From Flavobacterium selenitireducens (GTDB taxonomy: Bacteria > Bacteroidota > Bacteroidia > Flavobacteriales > Flavobacteriaceae), in NCBI RefSeq assembly GCF_014748335.1, contig NZ_JAAVIY010000001.1, forward strand, positions 248,001-312,000: DNA of 64,000 bases, read 5' to 3'. The notes below the pieces were generated by a model. It did no database searches and had not been told where the DNA came from. It was given only the letters and a program-made list of their open reading frames with translations. The position numbers were made by a program, and so were the translations under genes. Positions 1-8,107 of the stretch are shown here, piece after piece. How positions within the stretch are numbered: the first letter of the stretch is position 1; every line of letters begins with the position of its first letter.

Positions 1-1
1 C

Positions 2-508
2 ATGTATATGGCCTTGATGCTCACGATGCTGCTCGGCGGTTTATGGCATGGCGCCAGCTGGACGTTCGTCGTTTGGGGCGGGTTGCATGGATTTTACTTA
101 TGGGCCGAAAAATTCATCTCGGAAAAACGAAATGCGAACGGTCTTGCCCCGGTCAGGAAAACCGGCTTGACAGGATTTTCGCTGGCCATGCTGACTTTCC
201 TTTTGATCTGTATTACCTGGGTATTTTTCCGGGCCGATACGTTTGGGAAAGCGGGCATGTTGTTGCTTTCCATGGCCGGGTTCTTCGGCAGTGAAGGATT
301 TATGCTGCTAAGCACGACGGCCATCCTCAAAGTGGCTATCGTGATCCCGTGCATGCTGCTTTTGCAATGGATGATGCGCAACCGCCAGTTAACCCATGAA
401 GCGTACCGGCTTTCGTGGTGGAAACTCGGCGTGGCCTGGTCTTTCCTCGTCCTTATGATCGTTTGGGCCCAGGAGAGCGGAAGCGCATTCATTTACTTCC
501 AGTTTTGA
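2..508 (+). CDS. MBOAT family O-acyltransferase, C-terminal fragment (5' end outside window)
   Basis: This is the C-terminal part of a polytopic membrane-bound O-acyltransferase of the AlgI/DltB type. The family moves acyl groups onto exported polysaccharides or other envelope substrates at the inner membrane. The fragment carries the family signature near its start: a WHGASW motif followed about eight residues later by GGLHG, which together contain the invariant histidines. Several hydrophobic helices follow, and the protein ends in a short polar tail. The reading frame is open to the window edge and an AlgI-like protein usually has well over 400 residues, so most of the gene is missing. The acceptor substrate cannot be inferred. 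A hairpin terminator follows the stop codon. Confidence 0.88.
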   Translation: MYMALMLTMLLGGLWHGASWTFVVWGGLHGFYLWAEKFISEKRNANGLAPVRKTGLTGFSLAMLTFLLICITWVFFRADTFGKAGMLLLSMAGFFGSEGFMLLSTTAILKVAIVIPCMLLLQWMMRNRQLTHEAYRLSWWKLGVAWSFLVLMIVWAQESGSAFIYFQF

Positions 509-530
509 ATTTATTGTGGTAGTTTTTTTT

Positions 531-566
531 AGGGCGCGCCGAATTTCCGGTTGCGCTCTTTTTTTG
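531..566 (+). terminator. Rho-independent terminator after MBOAT gene
   Basis: An inverted repeat (AGGGCGC with GCGCTCT, one G-U pair) encloses a short loop and is followed by a run of seven or more T. It lies 22 bases after the MBOAT stop and separates that gene from the next. Confidence 0.7.
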
Positions 567-655
567 TTTTCGGCCTTAATTTTAGTAGTATTGTACAAAT
601 AACGCATCTTGGAACGGGTCTGCAAAAATTGCCATACGGTTGTCGATGAAAAATT

Positions 656-1747
656 ATGCTCCGATGCGGGCGAAAACTATATTCCGAAAACTACAGAAGT
701 TTCCCCAAATTGAAAAAGTTGCTCCACATTGCGATTTGCCTGTTGGCGGTTTACAACCTTTCGGGCCAAACCATTTCCGGAAAGGTCTACGACGAAAACA
801 AGTTGCCATTGCCCGGGGCTTCGGTCTATCTCGACGGTACCTCGACGGGAACCGTTACCTCGGACGACGGCAGTTTCGAACTCCAGATTCCCAAACGCAT
901 CAATACCGTCCTGGTTTTCAGCTTTATCGGATATGGTACCGAAACCGTCACCGTACCGTCGGAAAATCGCCGGTTCGAAGTCCATCTGAAGCCAAAAACG
1001 GATATGTTGCGCGAAGTCGTCATCCAAAAAGGCGGTTTCACGAGAAAGCAAATGTTGGCGATTTTCCTCGAAGAATTCCTCGGTAGATCAAAAGCCGGCC
1101 GGTCGTGCAAAATCCTGAATCCCGACGATATTAACCTCCGATACGATTACAAACAAAACCGCATTTTGGCCACGTCCGACGCACCGCTGAAAATCGAAAA
1201 TCCCTATTTGGGATACGAGATCGACTTTAACCTGATCGAATGTTACGTGGTTTTTTCGAGAAAGAGCGTCAGCCGCGGGGACGTGATGTCGAATGCGTTC
1301 TCGGGTACGACCGCATTTAAAGAATTGGCCGATACAAAAGACCGGTTCGCCCAACGAAGACGCGATGCTTATTTCGGCTCCCAAACCGAATTTTTCCGGA
1401 ATCTGGTCGACGGAAAATGGGATAAAGAGAAGTTCCAACTGTTTAAAGGAAGCTATAAGACGGACGCTTCCGAATGGTTTGAGGTGGTTTACGCCAAAGA
1501 ATCGTATCACGTCAAGGTCCTCGGCGAGGCGATTGAAAACAGCGGACTTACGCTGGAACCGAAGACATTTTACGCGCATTTTAATCTATTATATGACAAA
1601 CAAAGGCAATCGGGCGTGATTTTCAGGACAGGAGCCTTTACCGTTGACAGTTTTGGAAACACCGATTCGCCTATGGACATCGTTTTTACGGGCGAAATAT
1701 CGAAATTGCGCGCCGGCGATTTACTTCCGATCGATTATTCGCCTTGA
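656..1747 (+). CDS. CarboxypepD_reg-like domain secreted protein
   Basis: This is an exported protein of unknown function with an N-terminal carboxypeptidase-D-regulatory-like fold. After the signal peptide (hydrophobic stretch LLHIAICLLAVYNLSGQ) comes the typical beta-sandwich opening TISGKVYDENKLPLPGASV, then TSTGTVTSDDGSFEL and LVFSFIGYGTETVTV, as seen at the N-terminus of TonB-dependent receptors and DUF5686-type proteins of Bacteroidota. Here it is followed by a soluble region of about 240 residues and no barrel, so it is not a TonB receptor. The ATG at 656 puts 18 residues before the signal peptide. A TTG at 710 would start exactly at LKKLLHIA and gives a cleaner signal sequence, so it may be the true start. 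It probably acts in the periplasm or at the cell surface. Confidence 0.75.
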   Translation: MLRCGRKLYSENYRSFPKLKKLLHIAICLLAVYNLSGQTISGKVYDENKLPLPGASVYLDGTSTGTVTSDDGSFELQIPKRINTVLVFSFIGYGTETVTVPSENRRFEVHLKPKTDMLREVVIQKGGFTRKQMLAIFLEEFLGRSKAGRSCKILNPDDINLRYDYKQNRILATSDAPLKIENPYLGYEIDFNLIECYVVFSRKSVSRGDVMSNAFSGTTAFKELADTKDRFAQRRRDAYFGSQTEFFRNLVDGKWDKEKFQLFKGSYKTDASEWFEVVYAKESYHVKVLGEAIENSGLTLEPKTFYAHFNLLYDKQRQSGVIFRTGAFTVDSFGNTDSPMDIVFTGEISKLRAGDLLPIDYSP

Positions 1748-1778
1748 GCAAAACCCGCGATTTTACTACCTTAGCGCC

Positions 1779-2537
1779 ATGATTAAAATCTGCATCATCG
1801 GTTTTGGGAACGTGGGCCGCCATTTGGCAAGCGCTTTCGAGCGGAGTCCGCTTGTCGACCTCGTGCAGGTGTTTTCCCGAAGCGGGAATGCTGCTCCTTT
1901 TCCATTTTCAGATCGCGTGATTTCAAAGTTCGACGACTTAAAGGATGCCGATCTCTACATTGTTGCAGTTTCTGATGCGGCCGTGGAAAGTGTGTCCGAA
2001 ACGTTGCCGTTTTCAGGGAAACTCGTCGTTCATACCTCGGGCAGCCTTCCGATGGAAATTCTCGACGGACGCAATCGCAAAGGCGTTTTTTATCCGCTAC
2101 AAACCTTTTCCAAAAACAAGGATATCGATTTCAGTCCGGTTCCGATTTGCCTCGAATCGGAAATTGCCGCTGACTACGAGATCCTGGAAAAAGTCGCATC
2201 GGCATTGTCCGGGGATATTTATAAGATAAGTTTCGAACAAAGGCGGGCGCTACACGTTTCGGCCGTTTTCGCAAGCAATTTCACCAACCATATGTACAAA
2301 TTGGCGAGCGATATCTGTGCGCAACACGACATGCCGTTCGCGATACTGAAGCCGTTGATTGCCGAGACCGCGAAAAAGATCGAGACCCTTTCGCCTGAAG
2401 AAGCCCAAACCGGGCCTGCGATACGTGACGACCAAAATACGATTGACGCCCATCTGGAATTGCTTTCCGATATCCACCAAAAAAATCTTTACCAAATCAT
2501 TACTTCTTCAATACAAAATGAGCGAAAAAAGCTATAA
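1779..2537 (+). CDS. Rossmann-like and DUF2520 domain protein
   Basis: A 252-residue predicted NAD(P)-dependent oxidoreductase. The N-terminus is a Rossmann fold with the dinucleotide-binding pattern G8-x-G10-x-x-G13 (IIGFGNVGRH). The helical C-terminal half, with HVSAVFASNFTNHMYKLA, matches the DUF2520 dimerisation domain, as in ketopantoate-reductase-like proteins. The substrate is not established for this family. I chose the ATG at 1779 because the Rossmann strand begins right after it; the frame is open further upstream but that part overlaps the preceding gene. The 3' end overlaps the next gene by 20 bases, which points to translational coupling. A TAnnTTTG-like sequence (TACCTTAG) lies just before the start. 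Confidence 0.85.
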   Translation: MIKICIIGFGNVGRHLASAFERSPLVDLVQVFSRSGNAAPFPFSDRVISKFDDLKDADLYIVAVSDAAVESVSETLPFSGKLVVHTSGSLPMEILDGRNRKGVFYPLQTFSKNKDIDFSPVPICLESEIAADYEILEKVASALSGDIYKISFEQRRALHVSAVFASNFTNHMYKLASDICAQHDMPFAILKPLIAETAKKIETLSPEEAQTGPAIRDDQNTIDAHLELLSDIHQKNLYQIITSSIQNERKKL

Positions 2538-3045
2538 AGAACTCATGAACGGCATCACGACGTTCATTTTCGACGTAGATGGCGTGCTGACCGAGGGTTC
2601 CGTACATATTACCGCGAGTGGGGAAATGCTGCGCGTGATGAACATACGCGACGGATATGCCATGAAGGCCGCTATCGACTCCGGTTACCGCGTTTGCGTG
2701 ATTTCCCGGGGAACGAATGAAGGCGTCAGGATGCGTTTGCGCGATCTCGGCCTGACGGACATTCATTTGGGCGCCCACGACAAGGTGGAAACGTTCACGG
2801 ATTACATCGAACTTTACGGGATCTTGGCCGACGAGGTCTTGTATATGGGAGACGACATCCCAGATTATTACGTAATGCAGCGCGTCGGCTTGCCTACCTG
2901 CCCGGTCGATGCGGCTCCTGAAATAAAATCGATATCCAAGTATGTATCCCACCGAAACGGCGGCCGTGGTGCGGTTCGCGACGTAATCGAGCAGGTCATG
3001 CGGGTCCAGGGAAAATGGATGTCGGATTTAGGACTGGGCGAATAA
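2518..3045 (+). CDS. KdsC-like HAD phosphatase
   Basis: A 175-residue HAD-superfamily phosphatase of the small, cap-less KdsC type, the class that dephosphorylates 3-deoxy-D-manno-octulosonate 8-phosphate for lipopolysaccharide synthesis. Motif I is D19-V-D21-G-V-L-T; the later acidic motif GDDIPDY is also present. The length matches KdsC (about 170-190). In Flavobacteriaceae proteins like this are usually annotated only as KdsC-like, because the rest of the Kdo pathway lies elsewhere; no kdsA or kdsB is visible here. The ATG at 2518 overlaps the end of the DUF2520 gene and fits the start of the fold. The next gene begins 38 bases later. Confidence 0.85.
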   Translation: MSEKSYKELMNGITTFIFDVDGVLTEGSVHITASGEMLRVMNIRDGYAMKAAIDSGYRVCVISRGTNEGVRMRLRDLGLTDIHLGAHDKVETFTDYIELYGILADEVLYMGDDIPDYYVMQRVGLPTCPVDAAPEIKSISKYVSHRNGGRGAVRDVIEQVMRVQGKWMSDLGLGE

Positions 3046-3083
3046 ACTTCCGAACGTAAAACTTAGCACTTCTGCACTTAAAA

Positions 3084-4004
3084 ATGAACTACCTCAAACT
3101 AATTCGATACAAAAACCTTTTGATGATTGCGCTGATGCAACTCATCGTCCATTTTGGTTTTCTCAAACAACAAGGCATAGGATTGGCAATGTCCGACTTC
3201 CAGGCCGTTTTACTCGCAGTCGCCACCGTATTGATAGCGGCCGGCGGTTACGTGATCAACAATGTGCTCGACATCGCGACTGATCTTGAAAACAAACCCG
3301 GAGACGTGGTCGTGGGCAACGGGATTTCGGAAGAGCGCGCGTACAATCTTTACTTCGGGCTTACCATTACCGGTGTGGCATTGGGATTTTACCTTTCGTA
3401 CGAAATCGAACGCTGGAACTTTTCGATGGTGTTTATCCTGGTGGCCATGACGTTGTATTTATATGCGAACAGCCTCAAACGCATGCTTCTCGTCGGAAAT
3501 GTCGTGATCGCGTTACTCACTGGAATCAGTGTTCTCGTCGTTGGGATTTTTGACCTTGTTCCTACCCTTTTTTACAATGACAAAAGCATGGTCGCTACGA
3601 TAATGGGCGTCCTGCTCGATTATGCGATCTTTACCTGCCTGGTCAACCTGATACGCGAAATCGTCAAGGATCTCGAGGATGTGAATGGCGATTACAACCA
3701 GGGAATGAACACGTTGCCCATCGCCTTGGGCATCGGCAGAACGACGAAAATCGCATCGGTCCTGGGCGTCATGGCTTTCGTCACGCTCTCGTGGTACGTT
3801 TATCAGTACCTCTTCCAATTGACTTACACGACGTTGTATGCACTAGTGTTCCTGATCAGCCCGCTTGTGTTTTTTTCGATACGGATCTGGTCCGCAAAGA
3901 AGCAAAAAGAGTTCTCCTCGCTGAGCCTGTTGCTTAAAATTGTACTTTTCCTTGGCATTCTTTCCATTGCCGTGCTTACCTTCAACATGAAATACAATGC
4001 TTAA
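3084..4004 (+). CDS. UbiA family prenyltransferase (geranylgeranylglycerol-phosphate geranylgeranyltransferase-like)
   Basis: A 306-residue integral membrane prenyltransferase with about eight to nine helices. The first aspartate-rich motif is N59-N60-V-L-D63-I-A-T-D67, which coordinates the magnesium-bound prenyl diphosphate; the second is in KDLEDVNGDYNQG. Family members transfer prenyl chains to aromatic acceptors or, in the GGGP-synthase-like branch, to glycerol-phosphate-type acceptors. Flavobacterial homologues are often annotated as geranylgeranylglycerol-phosphate geranylgeranyltransferase, but the real acceptor cannot be read from sequence. It sits between the KdsC-like gene and maf, and its last bases overlap maf by 8, which suggests an operon. 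Confidence 0.82.
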   Translation: MNYLKLIRYKNLLMIALMQLIVHFGFLKQQGIGLAMSDFQAVLLAVATVLIAAGGYVINNVLDIATDLENKPGDVVVGNGISEERAYNLYFGLTITGVALGFYLSYEIERWNFSMVFILVAMTLYLYANSLKRMLLVGNVVIALLTGISVLVVGIFDLVPTLFYNDKSMVATIMGVLLDYAIFTCLVNLIREIVKDLEDVNGDYNQGMNTLPIALGIGRTTKIASVLGVMAFVTLSWYVYQYLFQLTYTTLYALVFLISPLVFFSIRIWSAKKQKEFSSLSLLLKIVLFLGILSIAVLTFNMKYNA

Positions 4005-4578
4005 ATTCCGCGACAAAAAGATAGTCCTCGCTTCAGGATCGCCTCGGCGACAGCAATTCCTGCGCGATCTCAACCTTGATTTCGAAATTCGTATAAATGA
4101 AATCGAGGAAGTCTACCCGCCCTGGCTCAAAGCCCATGAGATTACGGATTATCTCGCCGTGCTCAAATCGACGGCGTTCGAGGGCGAACTTTCCGAAAAT
4201 GAAATCCTGGTCACGAGCGACACCATCGTCTGGCACGACGGCCACGCACTCGGAAAGCCGAAAGATTACGACGATGCGGTCAAAATGTTGCGCAAGATGT
4301 CCGGCAGTACGCACGAGGTGTTCACATCGGTTTGCCTGAAAACCATCGATGCGACGACAGTTTTCCACGACGTGACCAAAGTGACATTTTCTCCTATGAG
4401 CGACGAGGCCATCCATTATTATCTCGAAACCTGTAAACCTTTCGACAAGGCGGGCGCTTACGGCATACAGGATTGGCTCGGGCTGACGGTAATTTCAAAA
4501 ATAGAAGGTTCGTACACGAATGTCGTCGGGTTGCCGACGGAGAAATTTTACAAACACTTAAGCAGTTTCGCCGATTGA
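3997..4578 (+). CDS. maf: Maf-like nucleotide pyrophosphatase
   Basis: A 193-residue Maf protein, a house-cleaning nucleoside triphosphate pyrophosphatase. It hydrolyses non-canonical or particular pyrimidine nucleotides (dTTP/UTP type in many bacteria) to monophosphates, and was historically called a septum-formation inhibitor. The family signature LASGSPRR is at residues 11-18, followed by SDTIVW and the conserved KPKDYDDAVKMLRKMSG segment and by FDKAGAYGIQ near the C-terminus. The length is normal. The start overlaps the end of the UbiA gene by 8 bases, and the MscS gene begins one base after its stop, so the three are probably cotranscribed. Confidence 0.93.
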   Translation: MLKFRDKKIVLASGSPRRQQFLRDLNLDFEIRINEIEEVYPPWLKAHEITDYLAVLKSTAFEGELSENEILVTSDTIVWHDGHALGKPKDYDDAVKMLRKMSGSTHEVFTSVCLKTIDATTVFHDVTKVTFSPMSDEAIHYYLETCKPFDKAGAYGIQDWLGLTVISKIEGSYTNVVGLPTEKFYKHLSSFAD

Positions 4579-4579
4579 T

Positions 4580-5119
4580 ATGGACTATTTCGGATTTATC
4601 GACCAATACGCGCGACAGATTACCAGTACGATAATCCTGTTGGTGACCGTCATGTTCGTGCGCTTTTTCAGTACAAAGGCCGTGCGCAAGTATTCGATCA
4701 TCAGCGAAGTGCTCGACCATCGCGCCAATCTCGTAATCAAATACATCAGCGTGTTGTTGACGGTCATTTCCCTAATTGCGATCATTGTGATCTGGGGCGT
4801 CGAAACGGACTATATCATCACGACGCTGTCAGCAGTGATCACCGTCATTGGTGTGGCGTTGTTTGCGCAGTGGTCGATTCTGAGCAATATCACTTCGGGA
4901 ATCATATTGTTGTTCAGTTTCCCGTTCAAGATTGGGGATATCATCAGGATACACGATAAGGATTTTCCGATCGAAGCCGAAATCGAAGACATCCGCACGT
5001 TTCACACTTTGCTAAAAACCAGCGAAGGCGAACTTATCACCTATCCCAATAATCTGCTGTTGCAGAAGGGAATCAGTATCGTCCGCAATTGGAGGGCGCC
5101 ACAGGAATTTACTGATTGA
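4580..5119 (+). CDS. Small mechanosensitive ion channel (MscS family)
   Basis: A 179-residue MscS-type channel subunit. Three hydrophobic segments fill the first half; the last one, GVALFAQWSILSNITSG, is the pore-lining TM3 with the small-residue pattern of MscS. It is followed by the beta domain (FPFKIGDIIRIHDKDF, then EIEDIRTFHTLLKTSEGE and TYPNNLLLQKGI). The C-terminal alpha/beta cage domain of E. coli MscS is missing, so this is a minimal form; such short versions are common in Bacteroidota. It probably opens under hypo-osmotic membrane tension. It is the last gene of the cluster that begins at 1779. Confidence 0.88.
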   Translation: MDYFGFIDQYARQITSTIILLVTVMFVRFFSTKAVRKYSIISEVLDHRANLVIKYISVLLTVISLIAIIVIWGVETDYIITTLSAVITVIGVALFAQWSILSNITSGIILLFSFPFKIGDIIRIHDKDFPIEAEIEDIRTFHTLLKTSEGELITYPNNLLLQKGISIVRNWRAPQEFTD

Positions 5120-5313
5120 CGCCAAAAAACAATCTCTATTTCCTCGTTACCAGTTGATTGATTGGCAGCTCGTCTCAAACAAAACTTAAACTCTTGTGAA
5201 AATCCTGTAAGCTTTGTGCCGGAAATTATAACGGATACACTTGTTAAATTCTCCAATTTAGCCATGTAAAATCTGCGTATTTGTGCAAACCATTGCAAAT
5301 ACCCAAAAATATC

Positions 5314-6498
5314 ATGGCAAACATTACGCAACTTCCATTTAACGCCAAACTCGCCTACACGCTGCTGAGCCTATCGCTGCTGTTGGGCATTACCTACGTC
5401 GCCCAGGACATCATCATGCCGGTGCTGCTCGCAATGCTGTTCGCGATTTTGTTGCGACCTGTATCGCGATTTCTCAATTCAAAGCTAAAATTTCCGCACG
5501 TAATCGCCTCCATTACCGCAGTCATATTGATGGCACTTTTGATCCTCGGAATTTTTATTATGTTGTCGTACCAGATCGCCGACATCGTCAACGACTGGGA
5601 CAAGATCAAGCGCAATTGCACGATTCACCTTGCCAATCTCCAGAACTATTTGCACGATACGTTCAACCTTAGCAAAGGCGAACAGCAAAAAATGATAGAC
5701 GACGCGACGAAGGATTCCATGGAAACCGGGAAATCCATTGTGGGAAGCACGCTGATGTCGTTCAGCGACATCGTCCTGAACCTGATCCTGATTCCGGTTT
5801 ATACCTTTCTATTTCTATTGTATCGCACCCATTTCCTGAGATTTTTGGCCAAGTTGGTCCCTAACGACAAGCGCGATGTCCTCGAAGACATTCTCGTCCG
5901 GATAAAAGGTTCGGTGCAAAGTTACATCGTCGGACTGATGATCGAAATGGTACTCGTTTCGGTTCTCACGGGAGCCGGTTACATGATCATCGGGCTTGAG
6001 TACGCCATCCTTTTGGGTATCCTTACCGGCTTGCTGAACCTGATTCCGTATATCGGGATCACGATCGCCGGCGTGCTTGCCGTGGTGGCCTCAATCACTA
6101 CCAACACAGATTTTTCGCTCGTGATTGGCGTCATTACCGTAAATGTCGTAGTACAACTGATAGACAACAACTTGCTCGTGCCGCTCATCGTAAGTTCCAA
6201 GGTAGAGATAAATGCGTTCATTTCCATCGTCGGAATCATCATCGGAGGCGCACTTGGCGGAATCTCAGGCATGTTCCTGGCCATCCCGCTGATCGCGATC
6301 CTCAAAGTCGTCTTCGACCGATTGAAACCATTGGAACCGTGGGGCTACCTGTTCGGGGACGATTTGCCCAAGTCGTATAGTTGGCACAGGCTGCGGCTGC
6401 CGCGATTCAGCCATGACAACAATGAAACGACATTGACGATGGAAACCGACCCGAAAAAGGCAAAACCGATTTTTACCGAAACCACCACTAATTTATGA
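5314..6498 (+). CDS. AI-2E family transporter (PerM/TqsA-like)
   Basis: A 394-residue membrane protein with about eight helices in the arrangement of the AI-2E/PerM permease family. There are three N-terminal helices (TLLSLSLLLGITYVAQDII and following), a hydrophilic domain at about 90-150, and a C-terminal helix bundle containing GLLNLIPYIG and DNNLLVPLIVSSKVEINAF, which are family hallmarks. Members export small molecules or ions; few have a proven substrate, so quorum signalling should not be assumed. I took the ATG at 5314; an upstream ATG in the same frame adds 11 polar residues. Its last four bases overlap the MlaE gene (ATGA), which links it to the lipid-transport operon. Confidence 0.88.
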   Translation: MANITQLPFNAKLAYTLLSLSLLLGITYVAQDIIMPVLLAMLFAILLRPVSRFLNSKLKFPHVIASITAVILMALLILGIFIMLSYQIADIVNDWDKIKRNCTIHLANLQNYLHDTFNLSKGEQQKMIDDATKDSMETGKSIVGSTLMSFSDIVLNLILIPVYTFLFLLYRTHFLRFLAKLVPNDKRDVLEDILVRIKGSVQSYIVGLMIEMVLVSVLTGAGYMIIGLEYAILLGILTGLLNLIPYIGITIAGVLAVVASITTNTDFSLVIGVITVNVVVQLIDNNLLVPLIVSSKVEINAFISIVGIIIGGALGGISGMFLAIPLIAILKVVFDRLKPLEPWGYLFGDDLPKSYSWHRLRLPRFSHDNNETTLTMETDPKKAKPIFTETTTNL

Positions 6499-7325
6499 AA
6501 GCCGTCAAAAGTTTCAGCAGCTACGCGAAAAAACGCTCGATCAAGATGCACGACAGCACGATGGAACAAGGCGCCTCCGTGCGGAAGTTTCTTGTGAACG
6601 TAGCCGACGTGTCGCTGTTCCTCGTCCGCTTTTTCCGAAACACATTTTCCCGCGGCTTTGAATTCCGGGAACTGATGAAGCAATGTTTCCAGATCGGCAA
6701 CAAATCCTTTACATTGATTTCGGTCACCGGGCTTATCATCGGTTTGGTCCTTACGATACAGTCGCGCCCGGTACTCGTGGATTTTGGGGCAGAATCGATG
6801 CTGCCGGGTATGGTCGCGGTTTCGCTCATACGCGAAATGGGCCCTGTCATCACTGCGTTGATCTGTGCCGGTAAAATCGGCTCGAGCATGGGAGCAGAAT
6901 TGGGTTCGATGCGCGTTACCGAACAAATCGACGCCATGGAAGTCTCTTCTACCAATCCGATCAAATACCTGATCGTTCCTCGCGTCCTTGCTGCGACCTT
7001 CATGATTCCATTGTTGGCTTTGTATGCCGATGCACTCGGGATCCTGGGCAGCTGGGCAGGAGCCAATATCAAAGGTTCGGTCAGTTTCACGCTTTTCATC
7101 AACCAGGCGTTCGCCTCGACAAGTTTTATGGACTTTATCCCGGCAGTCATCAAATCGTTCTTTTTCGGAATGGTCATAGGACTTGTCGGATGCTATAAAG
7201 GCTTCAATGCCGGGCGCGGAACAGAAAGCGTGGGAATCGCGGCGAACTCAGCGGTAGTGACCGCCTCTTTTTTAGTAATCCTTGTCGACCTTGTGGCCGT
7301 ACAGGTAACCGATTTGATACGATGA
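6495..7325 (+). CDS. mlaE: MlaE family ABC transporter permease
   Basis: A 276-residue permease of the Mla/MCE lipid transporter, which moves phospholipids between inner and outer membrane. The core matches MlaE: SVTGLIIGLVLTIQSRPVL, then REMGPVITALICAGKIGSSMGAELGSM with the conserved EMGPV segment, and a C-terminal hydrophobic region ending near VDLVAVQVTDLIR. The first 40 residues are polar and longer than in E. coli MlaE. It starts inside the stop codon of the preceding transporter and overlaps the ATPase gene by four bases. Gene order E-F-D differs from E. coli (F-E-D) but is common in Bacteroidota. Confidence 0.93.
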   Translation: MKAVKSFSSYAKKRSIKMHDSTMEQGASVRKFLVNVADVSLFLVRFFRNTFSRGFEFRELMKQCFQIGNKSFTLISVTGLIIGLVLTIQSRPVLVDFGAESMLPGMVAVSLIREMGPVITALICAGKIGSSMGAELGSMRVTEQIDAMEVSSTNPIKYLIVPRVLAATFMIPLLALYADALGILGSWAGANIKGSVSFTLFINQAFASTSFMDFIPAVIKSFFFGMVIGLVGCYKGFNAGRGTESVGIAANSAVVTASFLVILVDLVAVQVTDLIR

Positions 7326-8107
7326 GCGCGAAAGAGAAACATCAGGAAAAAGTCGTGGAGATACGCGACATGCACATCAGTTTTGGCGGAACCGAAATTT
7401 TGAAAGGCCTCGACCTCGATTTGAACAAGCAGGAAAACCTGGTCGTGCTCGGAAAGTCGGGCACGGGAAAGTCCGTAACGATAAAATGCATCGTCGGATT
7501 GCTACGACCTGACTCGGGCAGCGTGAAAGTCTTCGGAGAGGAAATCACGACAATGAAAAAAACCGAACTCGACGAGAGCCGAAAGGACATCGGATTCTTG
7601 TTCCAGAGCGGGGCGCTTTACGATTCGATGACCGTTCGCGAGAATCTTGAGTTTCCGTTGAGGCGCGTCAAAAAAGAACTGTCGGAAGACGAAATAGACG
7701 AAAAGGTCAGACAGGCGCTCGAAAACGTGAGCCTTCCTGATGCCATCGACAAAATGCCGTCCGAGCTTTCAGGCGGTATGCGCAAGCGGATCGGATTGGC
7801 GCGGACGATAATCGTCGATCCGCAGATCATTTTGTATGACGAGCCGACGACCGGCCTGGATCCCATTACATCCGACGAGATCAGCCAGCTCATACTCGAA
7901 TTGCAACGCAAGTTGAAAACGTCCTCGATCATCATTACGCACGACATCGAATGCGCCAAAACCGTCGCCGACCGCATTGTGTTGCTTAAGGACGGGAAAG
8001 TGTACAAAGACGGCACACTCGAGCAATTCCAGGAAGACGAAGACGAATTCGTCGCCTCCTTTTTTTATAGCCCAAGCCAACTTCAAAAGAAAAAACTACA
8101 ATCATGA
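7322..8107 (+). CDS. mlaF: MlaF-type ABC transporter ATP-binding protein
   Basis: A 261-residue ABC ATPase that powers the Mla lipid transporter. Walker A is G44-K-S-G-T-G-K50-S51, the signature is L149-S-G-G-M-R-K-R, and Walker B with the catalytic glutamate is in IILYDEPTTGLDP (D173-E174). The LSGGMRKR form of the signature is typical of MlaF and not of drug or amino-acid importers. The H-loop is in SIIITHDIECA. Four-base ATGA overlaps on both sides tie it to the permease and to the MCE protein. It is expected on the cytoplasmic face of the inner membrane. Confidence 0.95.
   Translation: MSAKEKHQEKVVEIRDMHISFGGTEILKGLDLDLNKQENLVVLGKSGTGKSVTIKCIVGLLRPDSGSVKVFGEEITTMKKTELDESRKDIGFLFQSGALYDSMTVRENLEFPLRRVKKELSEDEIDEKVRQALENVSLPDAIDKMPSELSGGMRKRIGLARTIIVDPQIILYDEPTTGLDPITSDEISQLILELQRKLKTSSIIITHDIECAKTVADRIVLLKDGKVYKDGTLEQFQEDEDEFVASFFYSPSQLQKKKLQS

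Noticed and set aside
5314..6498. Quorum-sensing (autoinducer-2) exporter
   Set aside because: The family name is historical; most AI-2E family permeases have other or unknown substrates, and no luxS is seen here.
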